Source of the DNA: Streptomyces shenzhenensis
GTDB taxonomy: Bacteria; Actinomycetota; Actinomycetes; Streptomycetales; Streptomycetaceae
Length of the DNA stretch: 64,000 nt
Reading direction: 5' to 3'
Assembly: GCF_021462265.1 (NCBI RefSeq)
Contig: NZ_JAJONF010000023.1
Coordinates: forward strand, 62,001-126,000
The position numbers were made by a program, and so were the translations under genes. Position 1 is the first letter of the stretch. The number at the start of each line of letters is the position of its first letter. Below are positions 1 to 8,071 of this stretch, piece by piece. The notes under the pieces are model-generated. The model saw only the letters and a list, made by a program, of their open reading frames with translations, was not told the DNA's origin and ran no database searches.

Positions 1-78
1 CTCGGTCAGCCCGCGCGGTCCGGTGTCCAGTCGGCGCAGCACCTGCAGCGAGGTGGCGGCCTCGCCGTCACAGCCCAT
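1..78 (-). CDS. P-type cation-transporting ATPase, N-terminal fragment (runs off the window)
   Basis: An ATG at 78-76 on the minus strand opens a frame that stays open for 26 codons to the window edge. Its end, LRRLDTGPRGLTE, looks like the cytosolic N-terminus of magnesium/calcium-type P-type ATPases, where a GLTE segment precedes the first membrane helices. The start overlaps the end of the upstream ArsR gene by 11 bases, so the two are probably co-transcribed and translationally coupled. ArsR-family repressors often control metal-transport ATPases, which fits. Only 26 residues are visible, with no catalytic motif, so the family call rests on one short match and the context. Confidence 0.5.
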   Translation of the reverse strand, partial: MGCDGEAATSLQVLRRLDTGPRGLTE

Positions 79-430
79 GGAGCCGTCGGGGGGCCGGGAG
101 CCCGGCGTCGGTGGTGCGTGCGGTGAGGCGGCCGACGAGCAGGCGTACCACGTCGACGACGTCGGGGTCGTCGACCAGGTACACCTGGCGGCGGCCCTCC
201 CGGCGGGAGCGGACGAGGCCGGCGAGCTTCAGCTTGGTGAGGTGCTGGCTGACGGCGGGCAGCGCGCCGCCGACCCGCTCGGCGAGGCCCGTGACATCGC
301 TCTCGCCCTGGGCCAGCGCCCAGACGATGTGCAGCCGGGCGGGCGAGGCGAGCAGCCCGAAGGCCGCGGCCGCCTCCGTGAGCACGTCCGCGGTGGGGTC
401 CTCGCGGCCGCTGCCGGGCACCGTCGCCAC
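68..430 (-). CDS. ArsR/SmtB-family winged-helix repressor
   Basis: About 120 residues, the usual length of this family. The winged-helix core is clear: a helix with SPARLHIVWAL, a recognition region with AVSQHLTKLKLAGLV, and a beta-wing with RREGRRQVYLV. These proteins repress metal-efflux or metal-uptake genes and leave DNA when metal or another inducer binds. No typical ELCVCD metal motif is seen, so the inducer is not predictable. The start is taken as the GTG at 430 because AGGAGG lies 9 bases upstream of it; a GTG at 451 would place that ribosome site inside the gene. It overlaps the ATPase start downstream, pointing to one operon. Confidence 0.85.
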   Translation of the reverse strand: MATVPGSGREDPTADVLTEAAAAFGLLASPARLHIVWALAQGESDVTGLAERVGGALPAVSQHLTKLKLAGLVRSRREGRRQVYLVDDPDVVDVVRLLVGRLTARTTDAGLPAPRRLHGL

Positions 431-612
431 CGTCGTGGTCCTCCTGTCCACCGCGGCGGGGGCCCGTCGCGGATCGGGTCGAAGCGGCCCGTCGCGGGCC
501 GGAGGGACAGTTTAGGACGCGGGAACTTATCGGCCGCCGCGCAGGTTTCTACGGTGTTGTAGAAGTAATTTCCTGGCAAGCAGGTCTCGTACCGACCGAG
601 GAGTGAGTGCGC

Positions 613-1068
613 ATGGCCCTGTGGGACCGCGTCAAGGAGTCCGCGACGCAGATGCAGACCCAGCTCGTTTCGAAGAAGAACGACCTGAAGAGCGGTGCGT
701 TCCGCGACGCGAGCATGGCGATGTGCGCGCTCGTGGCCGCCGCCGACGGCACGATCGACCCGGCCGAGCGCCAGCGGGTCGCCCAGCTCATCTCGACCAA
801 CGAGGTGCTGCAGAACTTCCCGGCGGACGACCTGCGCCGCCGCTTCGAGGAGAACCTGAACAAGCTGACCACCGACTTCGCCTTCGGCAAGGTGAGCGTG
901 CTCCAGGAGGTCGCCAAGGCGAAGAAGAAGCCGGCCGAGGCGCGTGCCGTCATCCAGATCGGCATCGTGATCGGCGGCGCCGACGGCGACTTCGACAAGA
1001 CCGAGCAGGCCGTGGTCCGCGAGGCGTGCTACACCCTGGACCTGCCGCCGCACGAGTTCGACCTCTGA
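613..1068 (+). CDS. TerB-family tellurite-resistance-like protein
   Basis: 151 residues, the normal size for TerB. The helical TerB core is recognisable, with repeated acidic metal-binding segments: AAADGTIDPAERQ near residue 45 and GGADGDFDKTEQ near 122. TerB proteins bind divalent metal at the membrane and are linked to tellurite resistance and envelope stress; Streptomyces carry many copies, so the exact role here is unknown. The ATG at 613 is chosen because GAGGAG sits about 10 bases upstream; a GTG two codons earlier (607) is possible. The gene stands alone, divergent from the ArsR gene and convergent with the lyase-like gene. Confidence 0.88.
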   Translation: MALWDRVKESATQMQTQLVSKKNDLKSGAFRDASMAMCALVAAADGTIDPAERQRVAQLISTNEVLQNFPADDLRRRFEENLNKLTTDFAFGKVSVLQEVAKAKKKPAEARAVIQIGIVIGGADGDFDKTEQAVVREACYTLDLPPHEFDL

Positions 1069-1095
1069 CCGGAGCGGGAGCCGGGGCCGGCGGGA

Positions 1096-1122
1096 GCGGG
1101 GGCTGAGACGGCTCACCCCCGC
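1096..1122. terminator. Stem-loop between convergent terB-like and lyase-like genes
   Basis: The arms GCGGGGG-c-TGAG and CTCA-CCCCCGC pair across the loop ACGG with one bulged base. The hairpin lies 28 bases after the TerB stop and 30 bases before the stop of the convergent gene, so it probably ends transcription in both directions. There is no U-run, as is common in Streptomyces. Confidence 0.6.
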
Positions 1123-1151
1123 CGGCCCGTGGCCCGGCCGAGCGGGACTGC

Positions 1152-2597
1152 TCAGACGTCGGCCAGGAGGGGCAGTAGCGCCGTCGCCGCCGTCACGTCT
1201 GCCGTCAGCGTGCGGTCCTCCATGTCCCTGGGCAGAGCTGCCGCGGCCACTGTGAAAGCGGGCACCGCCGGCTCCACCGGGCCCAGCCGCAACGCCCGGA
1301 CCGCCACCACCAGTTCGCAGGCCAGGACCACCGCGTAGGCCTCCGCCGCCCGTTCGGCCTGTTTCGCCGCCTGGCCCGCGAAGCTCGCCGCCTCCTCCAG
1401 ACCGTGGGAGAGCACGGTGTGGCCGGCCGACGCGGGGGTGGCGCTGGAACGGAGTTCCGCGAGGGCCGAGTTGGCGGTGTACTCCAGGATCATCGTGCCG
1501 GAGCTGCTCTCCGGGCCCGCGGTCAGGAAGGCGGGCAGGCCCGTGAGGTCGGCGCGGGTCAGGGCCTGGAGGCGCGCGGCGGAGAGCTGGGCGGTCTGGA
1601 GGAGGGCGAGGTCGAGGCCGTCCAGGGCCAGGGCGAGCGGGGCCGCGAAGAAGCCGCCGTGGTGGTAGAGGTTGCCGTCGGGGGCCAGGACGGGGTTCTC
1701 GGTGGCGCAGTTGATCTCCGTCTCGATGATGCGGCGGAGGGCGTCGGCGGCCTCCAGGGCCGCGCCGTGCACCTGCGGGAAGGCACGGAAGCCGTAGGGG
1801 TCCTGGATGCGGCGGCCGGTGGTGACCGGGCGGTCGGGCATCGCCAGCAGGCGTCGTATCTCCGCCGCCGCCCTGGCCGGGCCGGGGTAGGGACGCAGGG
1901 CGTGCACCTCGGGGGCGTAGGCCTCCGGGGAGCCGGAGACGGCGGCCAGGGAGAGGGCGGCCACCGCGTGGGTGGCCCGCAGCAGGACGTCCAGGTCGTG
2001 GCAGACCAGGGCGGCCCGGCCCAGGGCGAGGGCGTTGCTGCTGAGCAGGGCGAGCGAGTCGCCCGGGTGCAGGGTGACCGGGGCGGGCAGTTCGGCGTCG
2101 GGGGACGCCGTGAGCCAGGGGCGTTCACCGATCAGGGTCAGGCCGGTCTGGGCCAGGGCGGTGAGGTCGCCGGTGCCGACACCGCCGTACTCGTTGACGG
2201 CGGGATGCACGCCGAGACGCAGGGCGTCGGTCAGCGCGGTGACGAAGGAAGGGTGGATGCCGGAGCCGGCGGCGAGCAGCTGGTTGGCGCGGACGGCCAT
2301 CAGCGCGCGGGTCTGACGGGCCGGCAGCAGCGGTCCGGCGCCGCCGGCGTGGCTGCGCAGCAGGCGCAGGGTGTGACCGGCCGCGTCGGACGGGTCGACG
2401 GTGACGGAGCGGTGGGCGCCCACGCCGGTGCCGCGGCCGTACCAACGCCCCTGTGCGGCGAGGCGGTCGGCACTCTCGTGGGCACGGCGGACCCTCTCGA
2501 GCGCCTCGGGCGGCACGACGGGACCGGCAACGGCGTCGGCGAGCCGGACGAGTCCGGTCAGGCCGAGGCCGTTGCCGTCGAGTACGACACGGTCCAA
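1152..2597 (-). CDS. Aromatic amino acid lyase-like protein (HAL/PAL fold) with altered MIO triad
   Basis: 481 residues, slightly short for histidine or phenylalanine ammonia-lyase. Family hallmarks are present: YGRGTGVG (catalytic Tyr loop), RSHAGG, QDPYGFR with the conserved Tyr and Arg, and EINCATENPV. The segment that should hold Ala-Ser-Gly, which cyclises into the MIO electrophile, reads GGVGTGDL, giving Gly-Thr-Gly. The usual LLNG asparagine is replaced (LLSSN) and the late QEDH motif reads LEEAAS. It may act on another substrate, use a modified cofactor or be a non-catalytic relative; deaminase activity should not be assumed. The start is a TTG with a poor ribosome site and is uncertain. 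It begins 57 bases after the osmoprotectant-binding protein, probably in the same transcript. Confidence 0.75.
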   Translation of the reverse strand: MDRVVLDGNGLGLTGLVRLADAVAGPVVPPEALERVRRAHESADRLAAQGRWYGRGTGVGAHRSVTVDPSDAAGHTLRLLRSHAGGAGPLLPARQTRALMAVRANQLLAAGSGIHPSFVTALTDALRLGVHPAVNEYGGVGTGDLTALAQTGLTLIGERPWLTASPDAELPAPVTLHPGDSLALLSSNALALGRAALVCHDLDVLLRATHAVAALSLAAVSGSPEAYAPEVHALRPYPGPARAAAEIRRLLAMPDRPVTTGRRIQDPYGFRAFPQVHGAALEAADALRRIIETEINCATENPVLAPDGNLYHHGGFFAAPLALALDGLDLALLQTAQLSAARLQALTRADLTGLPAFLTAGPESSSGTMILEYTANSALAELRSSATPASAGHTVLSHGLEEAASFAGQAAKQAERAAEAYAVVLACELVVAVRALRLGPVEPAVPAFTVAAAALPRDMEDRTLTADVTAATALLPLLADV

Positions 2598-2654
2598 GGA
2601 AGGTCCAGGGAGAGCCGAGGAGGGCCGGGGAGAGCCGAGGAGGGCCTCAGGGGG

Positions 2655-3620
2655 TCAGCTGGTGAGGCCGACCTTCTTCAGCCAGGCCTGGGCGACGTCC
2701 AGCGGGTCCTTGTTGCCCGACTGCACCTGGGTGTCCAGGTCCAGCAGGGTCGCGGTGTCGAGCTTGGCGGAGACGGCGTTGAGGGCGTCGACGGCCGTCT
2801 GGTTCAGGGCGCTCTTGTAGACCAGGGGCTGGACGTTCTCGAAGCCGAAGAGGTTCTCCGGGTCCTGGAGGACGACGAACTTCTCCTTGGTGATGGTCGG
2901 GTCCGTGCTGAAGATGTCGCCGGCCTGCACCGCGTTCTTCTTCAGGGCGGCCTCGGTCAGCGCGCCGCCCGCGTCGAGCGCCTTGAAGGACTTGAACTCC
3001 AGGCCGTACACGGACTTCAGGCCGACCAGGCCCTGCTGGCGGGTCTGGAACTCCGGCGAGGCGCCGAGGACCAGGTCCTTGGCGATGCTCTTGAGGTCGG
3101 CTATCGAGGACTTCTCGGTGAGGTTGTACTTGGCGGCGGTCGCCGCGTTGAGCGTCACCGTGTCCTTGTCCTGCGCGTCGGCCGGGTTCAGCAGCGTCAG
3201 CTTGGAGTCGAGCTTGGCCTCGACGGCCTTGGTGGTCTCGTCGACGGTCTTCGGGGCCGCCTTCGGGTCCAGGTAGGCGAGCAGGGCGCCGTTGTACTCG
3301 GGCAGGACCGAGATCGAACCGTTCTTGAGCAGGCCGTAGGTGGTCTCGCGGCTGCCGATGTTCGGCTTGTAGGTGACCTTGATGCCCTTGGCCTTGAGCG
3401 CCTCGCCGTAGATGTCGGCGATCAGGTTGCTCTCGGAGAAGTTGTTGGAGCCGACGACGACGGTGTCCCCGCTCGCCTTGCTGTCCGACAGCGGGTCGGA
3501 CTTGCTGTCGTCGGAGGAAGAGGAGCAGCCCGCCAGCAGGGCCGTCGTCGCCGCGAGCGCGACGGTCGCCACGCCTCGGTATGTCCGGATTGACCTGCTG
3601 GGAAGGGTGTTGGAAGTCAC
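2655..3620 (-). CDS. Osmoprotectant (glycine betaine/choline-type) ABC transporter substrate-binding lipoprotein
   Basis: 321 residues. The signal peptide ends in a lipobox with Cys32 (LAGC), so it is anchored outside the membrane, followed by a Ser/Asp-rich linker. The mature part has the OpuAC/QAT fold signs: VVVGSNNFSESNLIADIYGE at the start of lobe 1, then IGSRETTYGLL and PEYNGALL. Such proteins deliver betaine, choline, carnitine or similar quaternary amines to an OpuC/ProU-type importer. The matching permeases and ATPase lie on the same strand at 8072-10511, but the four-gene conservon on the other strand sits in between, so this gene needs its own promoter. Confidence 0.9.
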   Translation of the reverse strand: MTSNTLPSRSIRTYRGVATVALAATTALLAGCSSSSDDSKSDPLSDSKASGDTVVVGSNNFSESNLIADIYGEALKAKGIKVTYKPNIGSRETTYGLLKNGSISVLPEYNGALLAYLDPKAAPKTVDETTKAVEAKLDSKLTLLNPADAQDKDTVTLNAATAAKYNLTEKSSIADLKSIAKDLVLGASPEFQTRQQGLVGLKSVYGLEFKSFKALDAGGALTEAALKKNAVQAGDIFSTDPTITKEKFVVLQDPENLFGFENVQPLVYKSALNQTAVDALNAVSAKLDTATLLDLDTQVQSGNKDPLDVAQAWLKKVGLTS

Positions 3621-3938
3621 GGTTGCCGTTCCGGGAGCTGTGGGAAGGGTGGGGGTGTTGCGAACCTCTCCGCACGATCCAATCCAGCCGGTTCTCGGTC
3701 AGTCAAGTATCTCCGGGTCACCGATTGGCTTCGATCCGTGGCCAGTTGTGGACGCGGCGCGGTCTCTTTGTAACGGATTCTTGATAGACAGCAAGCGGAA
3801 CCCGGCTTCCAGAACGCTGTAGTCTCACGGCAGTTGATATCGGTCACAGCGGTGCACGGGGCCCGCTACTCGGTGTCGTTCCGCAGCAGTTCGGGGTGAA
3901 GACGCCCCCAGACCAGACACCCTCATGAAGGAGGCCCG
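3621..3938. other. Divergent intergenic region between the binding-protein gene and the conservon
   Basis: These 318 bases must hold promoters for both directions. The stretch around 3760-3830 is AT-richer than its surroundings, but no convincing -35/-10 pair could be assigned. AAGGAGG at 3928-3934 is the ribosome site of cvnA and decides its GTG start at 3939. No gene is seen here. Confidence 0.5.
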
Positions 3939-6455
3939 GTGTCCACGAACCAGGTGGACGCGCCCGTCCGGCCCGCCCAGTCGCGGGGCGGGGCACGGGG
4001 TTTCGCCGACCGCTGGCCCTTCCGGCGCAAGCTCAACCTGCTGGTCGGTGTGCCGCTCGCCGTCATCGCCGTACTGCTGGCGTACGTCTTCACCGACCTG
4101 GTGCGGCAGTCCAACAGCGCGGAGGACGCCGCGCGGACGGTCCTGGACAGCGCGCAGGTGGCACGCCTCGTGGACAAGGTCGAGGCGGAGCACCAGCAGG
4201 CGATCCTGCTCTCCGCGCGGTACGAGTCCGGCGACGCCAAGCCCTCGGCCGCCGCCTACCTCGCGGCCCAGGACGCGGTGAACTCCCAGGTCACGAAGGT
4301 CCGTGAGACCTTCGGCGACCGGCTGCCGGACACCGAGGCGGACGCCCTGCGGCAGGTCGAGGGCCTGTCCAGTCTGCGGGAGTCGGTCGAGCAGGCTTAC
4401 CTGCCGGCCGACAACATCGACCCGGCGTACGCCAACGCGTCCAACGGCCTGATCGACGGCCTCGGTCTGGACCGCGACACCGACCTCGCCTCCACCTTCA
4501 CCGGCAACCTGCTGGACTCCCTGCTGCGCGCGGACGCCGCCCACGGCGCCTTCGAGACCAACGTGCTGGCGGCGACCACCGGTGACACCAATGCCCTGAT
4601 CGAGTTCACCAACGCGGTCGGCGCCTACGACCTCTACCAGCACCAGGCCGACCGGTTCGCCCGGTTCGCCACCGAGGGCCAGGCCCGGCAGCTGACCGAC
4701 GTCGAGCACACCAAGGCCCAGAGCACCATCGCCGAGTCCTTCGCCGAGCTGCAGATCGACCCGACCAAGCTGGTGTCCGGCAACCAGGAGCAGATCCGGC
4801 GGGCCGTCAAGGACGCGCTCTCCGACTACCCGGCCTACCACGACCAGGCCGCCGCCCGGCTGACCATCGCCACCTCGCTCATCGGCCAGATCGCCGACCG
4901 GGCCGACGCCACCGCCAGCTCCGCGCGATGGCACGCGATCTGGCTGCTGAACGGCTCGCTGCTCGGCTTCGTCCTGTGGATCGCCCTCGCGGCGCTGGTG
5001 CGTCGCTCGATCATCCGCCCGGTGCAGGCGCTGACCGGGGTCGCGCACGAGGTCGCCGAGGTGGCGGGCCGTGAACTCGCCCGCGTCGCCGACGACGACG
5101 CCGAGGACTCCGGCCCGCCCCGGCTGCGGGACATGCCGGTCACCGCCCGCGACGAGATCGGTGACCTGGCCGAGGCGTTCAACCAGGTGCAGACCACGGC
5201 CGCGGCCCTGCTCGAACGCCAGGTGCTCAGCCGCCGCAACACCGCCGAGATGTTCGGCAACGTCGGCCGCCGCGTCAGCAACCTGACCACCCGCCAGCTC
5301 GCCTTCATCGACGCGGTGGAGCGGGCCGAGACCGACCCGGCCCTCCTCGAACGCCTCTACTCCATCGACCACATCGCGGTCCGCCTGCGCCGCAACGCCG
5401 ACAGCCTGATGCTGCTGGCCGGCATCCGTGAGACCGTGCTGGCCGCGGGCCCGACCCCGGTGTCCAACGTCGTCCGGGCCGCGCTCGGCCAGATCGAGGG
5501 CTACCAGCGGGTACGGCTGTACGCGGGCACGGACGCCATGATCGAGCCGGACATCATCGGCGACCTCACGCTGATGGTGGCCGAACTCCTGGAGAACGCG
5601 GTGTCGTTCTCGCCGGCCGGCAGCCCCGTCGAGGTGACCGTCCGCTCCAGTGACGCGGGCGCCCACATCGTCGTCACCGACCACGGCCTCGGCATGAGCG
5701 CCGAGCGGCTGGCCGAGGAGAACCAGCGGCTGATCCGCCGTGAGCGTCTCGACCTGGTGCCGACCAAGGTGCTCGGCCTCTTCGTGGTGGGTGCGCTGGC
5801 CCGGCGCTGGGAGATCGGCGTCGAGCTGACCCGGACCCCGGGCGGCGGTGTCACCGCCGAAGTGACGCTGCCCGCCCGTCTGTTGCTGACGATGAGCGCG
5901 GTGGGGGACGTCCCCGGCACCCCGTTCGCCGGGGAAGCGGCGGCACGACCGGTACCGGCGGTACCGGCGGTGCCACCGGTACCGGCAGCACCGGTGGCAC
6001 CGGTGGCGGCCACCGAGGCGACCGGCCCGACCCCGGCCGCCATGGCGCCGGCCGCCGCCGAGCCGGAGAGCCTGCTCCCCCGCCGGCTGCCGCGCCGCGA
6101 GCCGGCCGCCGAACCCGCCGCCGCGCAGGCCCCGCTCATCCCGGCCGCCCGCTCCGGCGAGCCCCCGGCCGACCCCGGCTCCGAGCCCTACTCCGGCGAC
6201 GCGACCCGCCCGCTGCGCCGCCGGGTACGCGGCGCGACCCTGCGCACCACCGTCGGCGCCGCCCAGAGCCTCGCCCAGGCGCCACGCACCCGCGACGCCG
6301 AGGCCGAGAGGAACGAGCTGGACGAGTTCGAGGCAGCGGTGGAACGCGCCCGACGCGACAGCGACACCGGCAGCCACGAGCGGCCCCTGCCGCACACCGA
6401 CCCCACGTACCCCCCGCAGCACCAGAACCACCTTCCGGAAGGAGCCGAGCAGTGA
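3939..6455 (+). CDS. cvnA: CvnA: conservon sensor histidine kinase-like membrane protein
   Basis: 838 residues. Domains in order: a short cytosolic N-terminus; TM1 at about 33-53; an extracytoplasmic helical sensor region to about 325, resembling nitrate/nitrite-sensing domains; TM2 at about 330-354; a HAMP-like linker with RPVQALTGV; a dimer region with a possible phospho-His in SNLTTRQLAF; and a C-terminal HATPase with N-box ELLENAVSF near 549 and VTDHGLGMS near 580. A Pro/Ala/Val-rich tail of about 180 residues follows. In conservons, CvnA senses at the membrane and is thought to assemble with CvnB-D as a eukaryote-like G-protein signalling complex. AAGGAGG lies 4 bases before the GTG start. 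It overlaps cvnB by 4 bases. Confidence 0.92.
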   Translation: MSTNQVDAPVRPAQSRGGARGFADRWPFRRKLNLLVGVPLAVIAVLLAYVFTDLVRQSNSAEDAARTVLDSAQVARLVDKVEAEHQQAILLSARYESGDAKPSAAAYLAAQDAVNSQVTKVRETFGDRLPDTEADALRQVEGLSSLRESVEQAYLPADNIDPAYANASNGLIDGLGLDRDTDLASTFTGNLLDSLLRADAAHGAFETNVLAATTGDTNALIEFTNAVGAYDLYQHQADRFARFATEGQARQLTDVEHTKAQSTIAESFAELQIDPTKLVSGNQEQIRRAVKDALSDYPAYHDQAAARLTIATSLIGQIADRADATASSARWHAIWLLNGSLLGFVLWIALAALVRRSIIRPVQALTGVAHEVAEVAGRELARVADDDAEDSGPPRLRDMPVTARDEIGDLAEAFNQVQTTAAALLERQVLSRRNTAEMFGNVGRRVSNLTTRQLAFIDAVERAETDPALLERLYSIDHIAVRLRRNADSLMLLAGIRETVLAAGPTPVSNVVRAALGQIEGYQRVRLYAGTDAMIEPDIIGDLTLMVAELLENAVSFSPAGSPVEVTVRSSDAGAHIVVTDHGLGMSAERLAEENQRLIRRERLDLVPTKVLGLFVVGALARRWEIGVELTRTPGGGVTAEVTLPARLLLTMSAVGDVPGTPFAGEAAARPVPAVPAVPPVPAAPVAPVAATEATGPTPAAMAPAAAEPESLLPRRLPRREPAAEPAAAQAPLIPAARSGEPPADPGSEPYSGDATRPLRRRVRGATLRTTVGAAQSLAQAPRTRDAEAERNELDEFEAAVERARRDSDTGSHERPLPHTDPTYPPQHQNHLPEGAEQ

Positions 6456-6928
6456 GCACGTCGACAGGTGACACCCCGACGGGCGGCACCACGCCGACCG
6501 ACCTGCAGGCGGCCGCAGCCGACTTCACCTGGCTGCTGAACCGCTTCGCCACCGAGACCGCAGGCGTGGTCGACGCGATCGCCGTGTCCTCCGACGGACT
6601 GCTGATCGCGGTCTCGGAACTGCGTGAGCGCGCCCATTCCGAACGGCTGGCCGCGATCGTCTCCGGCATCACCAGCCTGGCCGCCGGTGCCTCCGGCAAC
6701 TACGGCCTGGGCGGCCTCAACAAGGTCATCATCGACCTGGAGGGCGGCCATGTGATCGTCTCCGCGATCGGCAACGGCGCCGTGCTCGGCGTGGTCGCCG
6801 ACAAGGAGGCCAAGCTCGGCAACATCGCCTACGAGATGACCCTGTTCGCGAACCGCGCGGGTGCGGCGCTCAGTCCGCAGCTCGTCCTGGAACTCAAGAA
6901 CAGCGTCGGCGTCCCACAGACGCGCTGA
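6452..6928 (+). CDS. cvnB: CvnB: roadblock/LC7-domain protein
   Basis: 158 residues of a single roadblock/LC7 domain, with VDAIAVSSDGLLIAVS near 40 and GGLNKVIIDLEGG followed by VSAIGNGAVLGVV. Roadblock proteins act as scaffolds or GTPase-activating partners of small Ras-like GTPases, here CvnD. The start codon overlaps the cvnA stop (GTGA), so the two are translationally coupled. It has a Thr/Gly-rich unstructured N-terminus of about 18 residues. Confidence 0.95.
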   Translation: MSTSTGDTPTGGTTPTDLQAAAADFTWLLNRFATETAGVVDAIAVSSDGLLIAVSELRERAHSERLAAIVSGITSLAAGASGNYGLGGLNKVIIDLEGGHVIVSAIGNGAVLGVVADKEAKLGNIAYEMTLFANRAGAALSPQLVLELKNSVGVPQTR

Positions 6929-6979
6929 CCGGCACCGCCGGTCGGCACGCCGAGAAGGCCGAGAGAGGAAGACACAGCC

Positions 6980-7396
6980 ATGGCGGACGGCACCTCGCCC
7001 CCGGGCCCGGACCCGGTCGGCCCCGCCCCCGCCGTACGGCCGTTCCTGGTCACCGCCGGCCGGGTGGCGGACAGCGCCTCCGGACCGGCGATGCCCGTCG
7101 AGACCCAGGTGGTGGCCACCGTCGCCGGGCTCGCCGTGCTGGACCGGCTCTCCTTCGAGCAGCACGACATCGTCGCCGCGTGCCGGATTCCGCAGTCGCT
7201 CGCGGAACTGGCGGCGCGGCTGCGGCTGCACCTGAACGTGGTCCGGGTGCTGGCCGAAGACCTGCGCGAGGCCGGGCAGCTGACGGTGCACGTGCCCGAC
7301 TTCGAGGCCACCCACGACTCGTCCGTCCTGCGCAGGGTTATCGATGGCCTGCGGGCCATCCCCGACTCCCGAGGGGTACTCCGTGACACCGACTGA
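6980..7396 (+). CDS. cvnC: CvnC: DUF742 family protein
   Basis: 138 residues of the DUF742 family, which occurs in conservons between the roadblock protein and the GTPase. The region LSFEQHDIVAACRIPQSLAE followed by RLRLHLNVVRVLAEDL looks like a winged-helix fold, although no DNA target is known. A ribosome site (GAGAGGAA) lies about 10 bases before the ATG at 6980. The gene begins 51 bases after cvnB and overlaps cvnD by 14 bases. Confidence 0.93.
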   Translation: MADGTSPPGPDPVGPAPAVRPFLVTAGRVADSASGPAMPVETQVVATVAGLAVLDRLSFEQHDIVAACRIPQSLAELAARLRLHLNVVRVLAEDLREAGQLTVHVPDFEATHDSSVLRRVIDGLRAIPDSRGVLRDTD

Positions 7397-7979
7397 CTCG
7401 CTGACCCGGGGCACCGGGCGTACGGCCGTACGGCCGCCGCTGCCGGTGAAAATGGTCATCGCGGGCGGTTTCGGCGTGGGCAAGACCACCGCCGTCGGCT
7501 CGATCTCGGAGATCGAGCCGCTGACCACCGAGGCGTCGATCACCGAGGTCGCGGCGGGTGTGGACGACCTCACGCTCACCCCGCGCAAGACGACCACGAC
7601 CGTGGCGATGGACTTCGGCTGCATCACCATCGACCCGACGCTGAAGCTGTACCTGTTCGGCACGCCCGGGCAGGAACGCTTCGGCTTCATGTGGGACGAC
7701 ATCGTGGAGGGCGCGCTCGGCGGGCTCGTCATCGTTGACACGCGTCGCCTCGACGACTGCTATGCCGCGGTCGACTACTTCGAGCACAAGGGGATTCCGT
7801 TCGCCGTCGCGATCAACGCGTTCGACGGGCGCGTCGAGCACACGCTGGACGAGGTCCGGTGGGCGCTGGATGTCGCCGACGGTACGCCGCTGGTCGTCTT
7901 CGACGCGCGTGAACGGGGTTCTGTGCGGGATGCGCTGCTTGTCGTCCTGGAGCTGGCGCTGGCACGGAGTGGGGGGTAG
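7383..7979 (+). CDS. cvnD: CvnD: small Ras-like GTPase of the conservon
   Basis: About 198 residues. The G1/P-loop GGFGVGKT is at 28-35, the switch segment RKTTTTVAMDFG near 70, and G3 FGTPGQERF near 94. The G4 region reads INAFD instead of NKxD, as is usual for conservon GTPases. The GTG at 7383 is chosen, within cvnC; an upstream in-frame ATG at 7344 would add 13 residues unlike the family. CvnD is the switch of the complex. No cytochrome P450 gene (cvnE) follows: the next gene is convergent, so this is a four-gene conservon. Confidence 0.93.
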   Translation: MTPTDSLTRGTGRTAVRPPLPVKMVIAGGFGVGKTTAVGSISEIEPLTTEASITEVAAGVDDLTLTPRKTTTTVAMDFGCITIDPTLKLYLFGTPGQERFGFMWDDIVEGALGGLVIVDTRRLDDCYAAVDYFEHKGIPFAVAINAFDGRVEHTLDEVRWALDVADGTPLVVFDARERGSVRDALLVVLELALARSGG

Positions 7980-8008
7980 GGCGGTGCGTGGGGAACTGTC
8001 CGCCGCGT

Positions 8009-8071
8009 GGGGCTGGTCGCGCCCACGCGGCGGAGCCGCATATTGATACAGTCCCGCGCCCCTGCGGGGCG
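8009..8071 (-). repeat. Dispersed intergenic repeat, copy A
   Basis: Read on the minus strand this begins immediately after the permease stop codon with the hairpin GCGCCCC-GCA-GGGGCGC. It continues with GGGACTGTAT, a GC hairpin (CGGCTCCGCCG) and GCGCGACCAGCC. The same word order recurs in at least eight other intergenic sites in this window. It lies between the convergent ends of cvnD and the permease gene and probably works as a bidirectional terminator. Confidence 0.75.

Noticed and set aside
1404..3593. Very long open frame (over 700 codons) on the plus strand
   Set aside because: It runs antisense to the lyase-like and binding-protein genes, is Gly/Arg/Val-rich without family motifs and has no ribosome site; it results from high third-position GC.
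3825..6431. 868-codon open frame antisense to cvnA
   Set aside because: Composition is typical of a shadow frame, with no domain; cvnA has complete domains and a strong ribosome site.
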